Assembly: GCA_938003835.1 (NCBI GenBank)
Contig: CALKXJ010000008.1
Span: 310,001 to 374,000, forward strand
Direction of reading: 5' to 3'
Length of the DNA: 64,000 bases
Source: an uncultured Bryobacteraceae bacterium
GTDB taxonomy: Bacteria > Acidobacteriota > Terriglobia > Bryobacterales > Bryobacteraceae
Of this stretch, positions 8,827 to 17,675 are shown one piece after another. The translations under genes and the position numbers were made by a program. The notes beneath the pieces were generated by a model. That model made no database searches and was not told where the DNA came from. It saw only the letters and a list, made by a program, of their open reading frames with translations. Position 1 is the first letter of the stretch; every line of letters begins with the position of its first letter.

Positions 8827-11759
8827 GCCTGGTTCAGATCTCCCATCCGACGCCGAAGCCGCTCGAGACGGGCCGCCGCTACTGGCGGAGCCTGGAAGAG
8901 CTTGCCGAGACGCCGCAATTCCGCCAGTGGGTGGAGCGGGAGTTCCCGAAAGGCGCTTCCGAGCTGCTTTCCTCCTCCTCGCGCCGGGCGCTGCTGAAGC
9001 TGATGGCCGCCTCCTTCGGGCTGGCAGGCTTGGTCGCCTGCCGCCGCCCCGAAGAGAAGATCCTGCCGCTGAGCAAGGGCGTCGAGCATTACATTCCAGG
9101 CAAGCCGCTCTACTATGCGACGGCGATGCAGATCGCCGGCTCGGTCACGGGCCTGCTGGTGGAGGCGCACGATGGCCGCCCGACAAAGGTCGAGGGGAAC
9201 CCGAAGCACCCGGAGAGCCTGGGGGCCTGCTCCGCCTTCGCCCAGGCCTCGGTGCTGTCTCTCTACGATCCGGACCGTTCCAGGAGCGTTTTGCGGCAGG
9301 GCAGGCCCAGCTCCTGGGAAGAGTTCATGCGCTTCGCCGGCGAACATTTCCGGCCTGAAAACTTGGGCCGCGGCGCGGGGCTGTGGCTGCTCGCCGGCGC
9401 CCTTCCGTCGCCTTCTTACGAGGCGGTCCGCAACCACCTGCTCGGCCGTTTCCCAGAGGCGCGGTGGGTCGAGTTCGAGCCGGTTTCGCGAGAGGCGGCC
9501 CGGCGCGGCGCCGAGATCGCTTTCAACCGACGCCTGGAGACGCTCTTCGACTTCGAAAAGGCCGACGTCATCGTCTCCTTCGACGCCGACTTCCTGGGAG
9601 TCGACAATCCGGGTGTACGCGCCATCCGGGAGTTCAGCCGTCGCCGCGCGGTCGCTTCCGAGAAGGACTCGATGAGCCGGCTGTACGTGGCCGAGAGCCG
9701 CTTTTCGATCACTGGCGCGATGGCGGATCACCGCTTCCGGGTGCGCTCCTCGGAGATGGCGGGTGCCGTTGAGGCGCTGGCCGCCGCCCTGGGCCTGTTG
9801 CCGGTGCCGCCAGTGAACTACTCGTGGGCGGAGGCCGTGGCCCGCGATCTGACGGCGCATCGCGGCTCCTCGCTCGTGCTCGCCGGACCGGGACAGCCGC
9901 CTGAGGTTCACGCGCTGATCCATCTAATTAACGAAACGCTCGGCAACTTCGGCCGCACGGTGAGTTTCGTTGCCGTCGAAAGCGCTCCTGGTGAAGCGAA
10001 TTTCGAAGAACTGGCGGCGGCCTTAGCCGCCGGTCGCGTGCAGACGCTCGTGGTGCTGGATGCGAACCCGGTTTTCACGGCGCCCGCGGATACGAATTTC
10101 GCCGCGAGCTTCGCCAAGGCGGCCACGACGATCCATCTCGGTTTGGAGGCGGACGAAACCGGCAGCGTCGCCACCTGGCATGTGCCGGCGGCTCACTATC
10201 TGGAGTCGTGGGGCGACCTGCGCGCCGCCGATGGCACGGTGAGCATTCAGCAGCCGTTGATCCAGCCGCTCTATGACGGCCGCACACCCGCCGAGCTGCT
10301 CGCCCTCATTTCCGGCTACAAGGACCAGAGGGCCTATGACATCGTGCGCAACTACTGGACCGCGCGGTGGCCCGCCGAGCAAGCCGAGCGGCGGTGGCGG
10401 CAGGCCCTGCACGACGGCCTGATCGAAGGGACGGCAGCGGCGAGGCAGACTCCGGCGGTAGACCGCCAGCGCGTGCTGGCGGCTCGAAGGACGGCGCCGG
10501 CTGCCGGCGGCCTCGAGCTCGTCTTCTACCCCAGCCCGTCGGTCTGGGACGGGCGCTTCGCCAATAACGGCTGGTTGCAGGAAGCGCCCGAGCCGATGAC
10601 CAAACTCACCTGGGATAATGCCGCGCTCCTCAGTCCGGCGACGGCCCGGAGGCTGGGGGTCTCCAATGGCGACGTGGTGCTCGTCGAGCATGAAGGCCGC
10701 AGCGCCGAGGTGCCCGTCTGGATCCTGCCTGGGCAGACCGACGATTCCATCGCCGTGGCGCTCGGCTACGGGCGCTCGAGTTGCGGTCGCGTGGGCCGCC
10801 GCGTGGGGCACAACGTCTACCCGCTTCGCTCGGGCCGGACGCCGGGATTCCTCGTCGGGGTCAACGTCCGGCCGACGGGTCGCCGTTACCGGCTGGTGAG
10901 CGCTCAGGACCACCACGCCATGGAGGGGCGCCCGCTGGTGCGCGAGGCCACGTTGCGCTACTGGCGCGAGCATCCGGATTTTGCGCAGCACGCCGTCCAC
11001 GTGCCGGAGCTCACCTCGCTCTATCCGGAACACCAGTACACGGAGGGCTACCAGTGGGGCATGGCCATCGACTTGAATCGGTGCGTCGGCTGCAATGCCT
11101 GCATCCTGGCCTGTCAGGCGGAGAATAATATTCCCATCGTGGGCAAACGCGAGGTCGCCCGCGGCCGGGAGATGCACTGGTTGCGCGTGGACCGTTACTT
11201 TACCGGGGCCGAGGAGGCGCCAGAGGCCGTCTTCCAGCCGGTGGCCTGCATGCACTGCGAGAAGGCGCCCTGCGAGAACGTCTGCCCCGTGGTGGCCACC
11301 GTGCACAGTCCCGAGGGACTCAACGAGATGACCTACAACCGGTGCGTGGGCACGCGTTATTGCTCGAATAACTGCCCGTATAAGGTCCGCCGGTTCAACT
11401 TCCTTGACTGGCACAAAGGGCTCGAGGAGCCGCAGAAGCTGGTCTTCAACCCCGATGTGACCGTCCGCATGCGCGGGGTCATGGAGAAGTGCACCTACTG
11501 CGTTCAGCGGATCGAGGAGAAGAGGATTCAGGCCAAAGCCGAGGGGCGCCGCGCCTTGCGCGACGGCGAGATCCTCACGGCCTGCCAGCAAACCTGCCCG
11601 GCCGAGGCGATCGTTTTCGGCAACATCAACGATCCGACGAGCCGGGTGGCTCAGCTCAAGAAACAGAACCGAAACTACCTGATGCTCGAAGAGCTCAACG
11701 TCCGGCCGCGCACCTCCTATCTGGCGCGGATCCGCAATCCCAACCCGGAGCTTGCCTAG
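8823..11759 (+). CDS. actB: Alternative Complex III subunit ActB (molybdopterin-like plus Fe-S)
   Basis: I chose the ATG at 8823, overlapping the actA stop, which gives 978 aa. A twin-arginine-like region (SSRRALLKLMAASFG, residues 52-66) is followed by a possible lipobox LVAC with Cys73. Residues about 90-720 resemble the molybdopterin oxidoreductase fold, which in ActB is thought to lack the cofactor. From about 750 to 970 is a ferredoxin-like domain with four cysteine groups: CVGCNACILAC, CMHCEKAPCENVCP, CVGTRYCSNNCP and CTYC...CQQTCP. The third group has only three cysteines, fitting the known three [4Fe-4S] plus one [3Fe-4S]. It oxidises quinol together with ActC. Confidence 0.95.
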   Translation: MSLVQISHPTPKPLETGRRYWRSLEELAETPQFRQWVEREFPKGASELLSSSSRRALLKLMAASFGLAGLVACRRPEEKILPLSKGVEHYIPGKPLYYATAMQIAGSVTGLLVEAHDGRPTKVEGNPKHPESLGACSAFAQASVLSLYDPDRSRSVLRQGRPSSWEEFMRFAGEHFRPENLGRGAGLWLLAGALPSPSYEAVRNHLLGRFPEARWVEFEPVSREAARRGAEIAFNRRLETLFDFEKADVIVSFDADFLGVDNPGVRAIREFSRRRAVASEKDSMSRLYVAESRFSITGAMADHRFRVRSSEMAGAVEALAAALGLLPVPPVNYSWAEAVARDLTAHRGSSLVLAGPGQPPEVHALIHLINETLGNFGRTVSFVAVESAPGEANFEELAAALAAGRVQTLVVLDANPVFTAPADTNFAASFAKAATTIHLGLEADETGSVATWHVPAAHYLESWGDLRAADGTVSIQQPLIQPLYDGRTPAELLALISGYKDQRAYDIVRNYWTARWPAEQAERRWRQALHDGLIEGTAAARQTPAVDRQRVLAARRTAPAAGGLELVFYPSPSVWDGRFANNGWLQEAPEPMTKLTWDNAALLSPATARRLGVSNGDVVLVEHEGRSAEVPVWILPGQTDDSIAVALGYGRSSCGRVGRRVGHNVYPLRSGRTPGFLVGVNVRPTGRRYRLVSAQDHHAMEGRPLVREATLRYWREHPDFAQHAVHVPELTSLYPEHQYTEGYQWGMAIDLNRCVGCNACILACQAENNIPIVGKREVARGREMHWLRVDRYFTGAEEAPEAVFQPVACMHCEKAPCENVCPVVATVHSPEGLNEMTYNRCVGTRYCSNNCPYKVRRFNFLDWHKGLEEPQKLVFNPDVTVRMRGVMEKCTYCVQRIEEKRIQAKAEGRRALRDGEILTACQQTCPAEAIVFGNINDPTSRVAQLKKQNRNYLMLEELNVRPRTSYLARIRNPNPELA

Positions 11760-11762
11760 CCG

Positions 11763-13142
11763 ATGGCCGACCTCGCGATCCGACAACCGCTTCCACTCGA
11801 GACGCCCCTAATCGAGGGCCAGCCGACCTACGGTGACATCAGTCGCGATGTCGCGCGCGTGGTGGAGAGCCGGCCGCCGCGCTTCTGGTACATCGCTCTG
11901 GCGGTGAGCGGCACCCTGACGCTGGTGCTGCTCGGGGTGCTCACTCACCTGGTGCGCACCGGGATCGGCATCTGGGGTAACAACCAGCCCGTCGGCTGGG
12001 CCTGGGACATCACCAACTTCGTCTTCTGGATCGGCATCGGCCACGCCGGCACCTTGATCTCAGCCATCCTGTTCCTGTTCCGGCAGCGCTGGCGAACCTC
12101 CATCAATCGGGCCGCCGAGGCCATGACGATCTTCGCCGTCATGTGCGCCGGCATCTTCCCGCTGATGCACACCGGCCGGCCTTGGCGCGCTTACTGGCTC
12201 TTCCCCATTCCGAACCAGGACCTGGTGTTGTGGCAGAACTTCCGCAGCCCGCTCATGTGGGATGTCTTCGCCGTAAGCACCTACTTCACGGTCTCGCTGC
12301 TGTTCTGGTATGTGGGCATGATCCCCGACCTGGCGACGCTGCGGGATCGCGCGACGACGAGGATCCGGCAGCTCGTCTACGGCCTCCTCAGTCTGGGCTG
12401 GCGCGGCTCGGCCCGGCACTGGAGCCATTACGAGAAGGCTTACCTGCTGCTGGCAGGCCTCTCCACGCCCCTGGTGCTTTCCGTGCACAGCATCGTCAGC
12501 TTCGACTTCGCGGTTTCGATCCTGCCCGGCTGGCATGCCACGATCTTCCCGCCTTACTTCGTCGCCGGCGCCATCTTTTCCGGCTTCGCCATGGTGATCA
12601 CGCTCATGATCATCGCCCGGAGGGTCTATCGGCTTGAGCACCTGATCACGATGACGCACATGGAGAACATGTGCAAGATTCTGCTGGCCACGGGCACCAT
12701 CGTCGGCTACTCCTACGCCGTAGAGTTCTTCACAGCCTTCTTCAGCGGCAACCCGTATGAGCGCTACGTTTTCATCAATCGTGTCACCGGGCCGTACGCC
12801 TGGGCGATCTGGACCATGTTCGCCTGCAATGTCTTTGCGCCGCAACTGTTCTGGTTCCGGATGTTTCGCCGCAGCATTCCGGTGATGTTTGCCGTCTCCA
12901 TCATCGTGAACGTGGGCATGTGGTTTGAGCGATTCAACATCATCGTCACCTCGCTGCACCGCGACTTTTTGCCGAGCAGTTGGGGCCACTTCACGCCGAC
13001 AATTTATGACGTGCTGACCTTTGCGGGCAGCGTCGGGCTGTTCCTCACGCTGTTCCTGCTGTTCTTGCGCTTCCTGCCGGTGATCGCGATCTCCGAGGTC
13101 AAGGGCGTGATCCCCTCGCCCGGCGGCAAAGGAGGCCACTGA
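11763..13142 (+). CDS. actC: Alternative Complex III subunit ActC (NrfD-like membrane protein)
   Basis: The 459-aa polytopic protein has about ten hydrophobic helices and matches the NrfD/PsrC family, the quinol-binding membrane subunit of Alternative Complex III. Helical segments begin at about residue 40 ([20 protein letters not shown]) and continue to a final helix near 420-445. Conserved polar helix residues such as the [11 protein letters not shown] stretch line the likely quinol site. It starts 3 bp after the actB stop, and its TGA overlaps the actD ATG. ActF later in the operon is its paralogue. Confidence 0.95.
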   Translation: MADLAIRQPLPLETPLIEGQPTYGDISRDVARVVESRPPRFWYIALAVSGTLTLVLLGVLTHLVRTGIGIWGNNQPVGWAWDITNFVFWIGIGHAGTLISAILFLFRQRWRTSINRAAEAMTIFAVMCAGIFPLMHTGRPWRAYWLFPIPNQDLVLWQNFRSPLMWDVFAVSTYFTVSLLFWYVGMIPDLATLRDRATTRIRQLVYGLLSLGWRGSARHWSHYEKAYLLLAGLSTPLVLSVHSIVSFDFAVSILPGWHATIFPPYFVAGAIFSGFAMVITLMIIARRVYRLEHLITMTHMENMCKILLATGTIVGYSYAVEFFTAFFSGNPYERYVFINRVTGPYAWAIWTMFACNVFAPQLFWFRMFRRSIPVMFAVSIIVNVGMWFERFNIIVTSLHRDFLPSSWGHFTPTIYDVLTFAGSVGLFLTLFLLFLRFLPVIAISEVKGVIPSPGGKGGH

Positions 13143-13678
13143 TGTCGCGGCTGTACGGAGTGGTTGCGGAGTTCGATTCCCCCGAGGCGCTCGTGGAGGC
13201 GGTGCGGAAGGTGCGCGCGCAGGGTTTTACGCGCCTGGAGGCGTGCACGCCTTTTCCGGTGCACGGTCTCGACGAGGCGCTCGGGCTGCGGCGCTCTCCG
13301 CTCGGCTGGTTCGCGCTGGCGGCGGCCGGCGTCGGCGTGGCGGCGGCGCTGCTGCTTCAGTGGTGGACCGGAGCGGTGGACTATCCCCTGGTGGTGGGCG
13401 GCAAGCCGTATTTCGCCTTATGGCCGTCGGTGCCGATCACCTTTGAGCTGGCGGTGCTGCTGGCTTCCTTTGCCACCGTCTTCGGCATGCTGGCGCTCAA
13501 CGGCCTGCCGCGCCTCTACCATCCTCTGTTCGAGGATGAAGAGTTCCGCCGCGCCAGCGACGACCGCTTCGTTCTGGCGGTCGAGGCCACCGACCCGGTC
13601 TTCCATGCAACTGAGACGCCCGCGCTCCTCGAGCGTCTGGGCGCGCTGGCGGTGCGGCCGGTGGAGGAGAAGGCATGA
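13142..13678 (+). CDS. actD: Alternative Complex III subunit ActD (DUF3341)
   Basis: The 178-aa protein matches DUF3341. Its N-terminal cytoplasmic part begins LYGVVAEFDSPEALVEAV, followed by two membrane helices (about residues 56-76 and 100-125) and a short C-terminal tail. ActD is a structural subunit that binds the membrane arm of Alternative Complex III and has no known cofactor. Its start overlaps the actC stop, and its own stop overlaps the actE ATG (13675-13678), so translation is probably coupled. Confidence 0.93.
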   Translation: MSRLYGVVAEFDSPEALVEAVRKVRAQGFTRLEACTPFPVHGLDEALGLRRSPLGWFALAAAGVGVAAALLLQWWTGAVDYPLVVGGKPYFALWPSVPITFELAVLLASFATVFGMLALNGLPRLYHPLFEDEEFRRASDDRFVLAVEATDPVFHATETPALLERLGALAVRPVEEKA

Positions 13679-14274
13679 GCCGCGCCGGAGCCGCCGTCAC
13701 CTTTTCGGCTGCCTTGTTGCTCGCCGGCTGCGCGGGCCAGACCACGCGGAAGCCGCCGATCGAAATCTTTCCAGACATGAAGCGGCAGCCGAAGCTCGAG
13801 GCCCAGGAGCCTTCCGCCTTTTTCGCCGACGGCCGCTCGAGCCGGATGCCTGTGCCCGGCACCGTCGCGCAGGGGCGGCTCGAGGAAGATCCCGGCTTCG
13901 CCACCGGCGTCGTCAACGGGATGTACGTGGGGCGCAACCCGCTGCCGCTGGATGAGGCGGTGCTCGCGCGAGGCCAGGAGCGCTTCAACATCTACTGCGC
14001 GCCCTGCCACGACCGCGCCGGCACCGGCCGCGGCATTGTCGGCCAGCGCAGCCTCTGGCTGGCCAACAGCCTCCACGATGATCGCATCAAGCAAATGGTC
14101 GACGGAGAAATCTACTTCGTGATCTCGAACGGGCGGCGCACCATGCCCGGTTATCGCTTTCAAATCTCCGAGCGCGACCGCTGGGCGATTGTCGCCTACG
14201 TGCGCGCCCTCCAGCGTGCCACCAGCGGAACGATCGAAGATGTTCCGCCCGACTTGAGACGGGAGCTTCGCTAA
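13675..14274 (+). CDS. actE: Alternative Complex III subunit ActE (mono-heme cytochrome c lipoprotein)
   Basis: The 199-aa protein has a lipoprotein signal ending LLLAGC, with Cys19 as the lipidation site. It has a single cytochrome c domain with CAPCH at residues 108-112 and a downstream methionine candidate in RRTMPGYRF. In Alternative Complex III, ActE is the mono-heme subunit that hands electrons out of the complex. Here the likely acceptor is the cytochrome c domain fused to oxidase subunit II of the same operon. It overlaps actD by 4 bp and precedes actF by 4 bp. Confidence 0.93.
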   Translation: MSRAGAAVTFSAALLLAGCAGQTTRKPPIEIFPDMKRQPKLEAQEPSAFFADGRSSRMPVPGTVAQGRLEEDPGFATGVVNGMYVGRNPLPLDEAVLARGQERFNIYCAPCHDRAGTGRGIVGQRSLWLANSLHDDRIKQMVDGEIYFVISNGRRTMPGYRFQISERDRWAIVAYVRALQRATSGTIEDVPPDLRRELR

Positions 14275-14278
14275 ACCG

Positions 14279-15496
14279 ATGCCGACGACGACGAGCGTCC
14301 CGCAACCGCAGGCCGCCTTCTCCTACCGCCTGGAGGAGTCCCTCTGGCGGCGTGGCCGGAACGTGCTCTGGATCATCGCGCTGGCCGCCTGGGCCGCCTG
14401 CCTGTTCGGCTGGGCCACGGACCGCTACAACTTTCTCGGTTCCTACCTGGTCCACTTCATGTTCTTCCTCACCATCGGTTGGGGGGCGATGTTCTTCGTG
14501 ATGGTCCAACATCTGACCAGCGCCACCTGGAGCATCACCCTGCGCCGCCTCATGGAGACGATCATGATCACCGTGGCGCCGGTGACCCTGCTGTTCCTTC
14601 CCGTAGCGCTCGGTCTGGACGTCCTCTACAAGTGGGCCGCCCCGGGCTTTTTCGATCCCCACAATCCCGACCTGGCCTTCAAGCGCGCCTTTTTCAATCC
14701 GCCGTTCTTTTTGATCCGCGCCGTCGTCTATCTCTTCGTCTGGGGCGTGCTCGCCTTCGTGCTCTACCGGATCTCGGTGACGCAGGACGAGGGCAACCAC
14801 CAAGAGTCGATCTCCGACGCGCGGACCTGGAGCGCGCCCGGGCTGCTCGTGCTGACCATCACGGTCACCATGGCCGGCGTCGACTGGGTGATGTCGCTCG
14901 ATCCGTTCTGGTATTCAACGATCTTCGGCGTCTATGTCTTCTCCGGCGGGGCGCTGGCCTTCATCGCCCTCCTGATCCTGGTGGCCCTCGCGCTGCGGGC
15001 GGCCGGCGCGCTGGGTGACGTCATCACTGTCGAGCACTACCACGACCTGGGCAAGTGGCTGTTTGCGCTAACCGTCTGGTGGGCCTATATCGCCTTCTCT
15101 CAGTACATGTTGATCTGGTATGCCAACCTGCCAGAGGAGACCGCCTTCTTCCACCACCGGGCCGAGGGGAGCTGGCGATACCTCAGCCTGCTGCTCGTGG
15201 TGGGCCACTTCCTGCTGCCCTTCCTGGTCCTGTTGTCCCGTGCCGCCAAACGAAACCTGACGGTGCTCGGCTTGACGGCCGCCTGGATCTTGGTCATGCA
15301 CGGTATGGACCTGCACTGGCTGATCCTGCCCTCGGTGCATCCGCATGGCTTTCACCTGCACTGGCTGGATGTGGCCACGTTTGCGGGCGTGGGCAGCCTG
15401 TTCGGGCTGGTCTTCTGGTATCGGCTGCGCAGTCATCCGATGGTTCCCGTGGGAGACCTGCGGCTTGCCGCCTCCATCGCGCATCAAAACCAGTAG
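14279..15496 (+). CDS. actF: Alternative Complex III subunit ActF (NrfD-like membrane protein)
   Basis: The 405-aa membrane protein has about ten helices and is related to ActC. Characteristic stretches include FHHRAEGSWRYLSLLLVVGH and the late HGMDLHWLILPSVHPHGFHL. ActF is the second NrfD-type subunit of Alternative Complex III and has been proposed to help conduct protons. It follows actE by 4 bp. Length and position fit the standard ActABCDEF order. Confidence 0.94.
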   Translation: MPTTTSVPQPQAAFSYRLEESLWRRGRNVLWIIALAAWAACLFGWATDRYNFLGSYLVHFMFFLTIGWGAMFFVMVQHLTSATWSITLRRLMETIMITVAPVTLLFLPVALGLDVLYKWAAPGFFDPHNPDLAFKRAFFNPPFFLIRAVVYLFVWGVLAFVLYRISVTQDEGNHQESISDARTWSAPGLLVLTITVTMAGVDWVMSLDPFWYSTIFGVYVFSGGALAFIALLILVALALRAAGALGDVITVEHYHDLGKWLFALTVWWAYIAFSQYMLIWYANLPEETAFFHHRAEGSWRYLSLLLVVGHFLLPFLVLLSRAAKRNLTVLGLTAAWILVMHGMDLHWLILPSVHPHGFHLHWLDVATFAGVGSLFGLVFWYRLRSHPMVPVGDLRLAASIAHQNQ

Positions 15497-15512
15497 GAGA
15501 TGTCCTGAACCG

Positions 15513-15926
15513 ATGACCGAGCACGCGCATTTCGGCACCGGATCCCGGACGGGCGACGGCTACGACCGTCACGACCCCAATGTCCGTTTCCTCGCCCTTT
15601 TCGGCTCGGCCTTGATTGTGGTGCTGGTGCTAGTAATTCTCGGCATTCAGTACTATCACGACCGGGTCAAAGAGCAACAGATCTTCATCAAGGTGCTTCA
15701 GCCGGAGTCCCAGGCGCTCAAAGACCTTCGGGCGCGCGAAGACCAGGAGCTACATACGTACCAATACATCAACCGGGAGAAAGGACAGGTTCGGCTTCCC
15801 ATTGAGCGCGCCATGCAACTGCTGGCAGCCGAACATGCGGCCGGTAGGACGTTCTATCCGGTGAAGCCCTATCCGGTCAAACCGGAGACGACACCGCAGG
15901 AGGAAAACCGTGCGCCGGCGCGCTAG
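15513..15926 (+). CDS. Small single-pass membrane protein between actF and SCO1
   Basis: The ATG at 15513 gives 137 aa. An N-terminal hydrophilic stretch (about 25 residues) precedes one membrane helix (about 26-46, FLALFGSALIVVLVLVILGI). A charged, probably coiled-coil periplasmic part and a proline-rich tail (FYPVKPYPVKPE) follow. I do not recognise a named family. The gene occupies the place where some Alternative Complex III operons carry actG, so it may be an accessory or linker subunit to the oxidase. The SD is weak (GGAG 13 bp upstream). It overlaps the next gene by 17 bp. Confidence 0.75.
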   Translation: MTEHAHFGTGSRTGDGYDRHDPNVRFLALFGSALIVVLVLVILGIQYYHDRVKEQQIFIKVLQPESQALKDLRAREDQELHTYQYINREKGQVRLPIERAMQLLAAEHAAGRTFYPVKPYPVKPETTPQEENRAPAR

Positions 15927-16722
15927 ATCTCTCATTCTGGCGTGGGCCGCGGTGCTGGTGGCCCACGGCCAGCAACTGCCGCCCGAGCTCGAGGGGGTAG
16001 GCATCGAGGAAAAGCTCGGTGCGCGGATCGATCTCGACCTGACTTTCATCGCCGAAAACGGCTATCCGGTTCCGCTGCGTCAATTCTTTGGTCAGGGTCG
16101 GCCGGTGATCCTGAATCTCGTCTATTACTCCTGTCCAATGCTCTGCACGCTGATCCTGAACGGGCAGGTGGAGGCCTTACGGGAAATTCCTTGGACGCCG
16201 GGCGCCGAGTTTGAAGTGGTCACCATCAGCATCGATCCCAGCGAGACCTACGCCCTGGCCCGCCAGAAGAAGGAGATGTATCTGACCAGCTACGAGCGCC
16301 CGGCCCCTGGCTGGCACTTCTTGGTGGACCACCAGGGCAATGTCCGGAAGCTCGCCGAGCAGCTCGGATTTCATTACCGCTATGACGAGAGGCGGCGCGA
16401 GTACGCCCACGCCTCGGCCATTATGGTGCTCACCGAAAGCGGGGTGGTCTCTCGGTATCTGTACGGGATCAAGTACCGCCCGCGCGATTTGCGCCTGGCG
16501 CTGACGGAAGCCTCGGAGGGCAAGATCGGCTCCGCCTTCGACCGCGTCCTGCTCTTCTGCTATCACTATGACCCCCGGTCGAAGTCCTACGCCCTGTTCG
16601 CCACCAACATCATGCGCGCCGGGGGCGTGATGGTGGTATTGATCCTGGCCGCCGTCCTGGGACGCTTGTGGCGCCAGGAACGGCGGCGCGCCGCGGCAGG
16701 AAACTGGGTGGAAGTAAGATGA
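15910..16722 (+). CDS. SCO1/SenC-family copper chaperone
   Basis: The 270-aa protein begins at GTG 15910 behind a strong GGAGGA, overlapping the previous gene. After a signal peptide (about 1-20) it has the thioredoxin-like SCO fold with the copper ligands CPMLC (Cys75, Cys79) and His167 (EYAHASAI). An unusual C-terminal membrane helix lies near 236-254 (GGVMVVLILAAVLGRLW). SCO proteins deliver copper or reducing power to the CuA site of oxidase subunit II, whose gene begins in the next ATGA overlap (16719-16722). The extra C-terminal anchor is common in Acidobacteria-type SCO but should be checked. Confidence 0.92.
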   Translation: MRRRARSLILAWAAVLVAHGQQLPPELEGVGIEEKLGARIDLDLTFIAENGYPVPLRQFFGQGRPVILNLVYYSCPMLCTLILNGQVEALREIPWTPGAEFEVVTISIDPSETYALARQKKEMYLTSYERPAPGWHFLVDHQGNVRKLAEQLGFHYRYDERRREYAHASAIMVLTESGVVSRYLYGIKYRPRDLRLALTEASEGKIGSAFDRVLLFCYHYDPRSKSYALFATNIMRAGGVMVVLILAAVLGRLWRQERRRAAAGNWVEVR

Positions 16723-17660
16723 ACTGGCTCCGCTCCCTGATGATGCCCGCTCCGGGCAGCTCCTATGCTTCTGAGGTCGACGACCTCTACATGCTGATCT
16801 TCTGGATCAGCGCCTTCTTCTTCTTGTTGATCGCCGGACTGCTCAGCTACTTCGTGTGGCGCTATCGGCGGCGCAGCGCCGACGAGGTGACGCCGCACAT
16901 CAGCCACAATTTCAAGCTGGAGGTGGTCTGGAGCGTCATTCCTCTCATCATCGTTGTGGTGTTGTTCTTTCTCGGCTTCAACAGCTACATGAACGCCCGC
17001 GTCGGACCCGGCGAGGCGCTGGAGATCCAGGTACGCGGGAAGCGCTGGGTTTGGGAGTTTGAATACCCGGACGGCATGCGGACGCTCAACGAGATCTACA
17101 TTCCGGTCAACCGGCCGGTGCGTTTCGTTATGTCCTCGGAAGATGTCATCCACTCCTTCTATGTGCCCAGCTTCCGCGTGAAGATGGACGTGCTGCCGAA
17201 CCGTTACACCGATCTGTGGTTTCATCCGATCGAGGAGGGCGTTCACACCATGCTCTGCGCGGAGTATTGCGGCCGCGGCCACTCGGACATGCTCGCGCAG
17301 ATCCACGTCGTCAGCGAGGCAAAGTTCCGGGAATGGCAGGAGCAGGGCGACGAACGGATGCGGACCATGCCCCTGGCCGAACTCGGCAAGATGTTGTACG
17401 AAAGCCGCGGCTGCGCCACCTGCCATTCGATCGACGGCACCCGGCGCGAGGGCCCGACCTTCAAAGGCATTTACGGCGAGTCGCACGCCATGCGCGACGG
17501 GAGCACGGTCCTGGTTGACGAGAACTATCTCCGCGAGTCGATTCTCGAGCCGCAGGCCAAGATCCGCTCCGGTTATGAGGCGATCATGCCGACCTTCCAG
17601 GGCCTGCTGCGCGAACGCGAGATCGCCGCGCTGATCGAGTTCATCAAAGCGCAGAAGTGA
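16719..17660 (+). CDS. coxB: caa3-type cytochrome c oxidase subunit II with fused cytochrome c
   Basis: I took the ATG at 16719, overlapping the SCO1 stop, which gives 313 aa. Two membrane helices (about 26-48 and 66-88) precede the cupredoxin domain. The CuA ligands are in SSEDVIHSF and CAEYCGRGHSDML. A fused C-terminal cytochrome c domain carries CATCH at residues 232-236, making this a caa3-type oxidase that accepts electrons directly into subunit II. In the operon, Alternative Complex III is the evident electron donor. Confidence 0.95.
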   Translation: MNWLRSLMMPAPGSSYASEVDDLYMLIFWISAFFFLLIAGLLSYFVWRYRRRSADEVTPHISHNFKLEVVWSVIPLIIVVVLFFLGFNSYMNARVGPGEALEIQVRGKRWVWEFEYPDGMRTLNEIYIPVNRPVRFVMSSEDVIHSFYVPSFRVKMDVLPNRYTDLWFHPIEEGVHTMLCAEYCGRGHSDMLAQIHVVSEAKFREWQEQGDERMRTMPLAELGKMLYESRGCATCHSIDGTRREGPTFKGIYGESHAMRDGSTVLVDENYLRESILEPQAKIRSGYEAIMPTFQGLLREREIAALIEFIKAQK

Positions 17661-17675
17661 GGAGGGGACGAAACG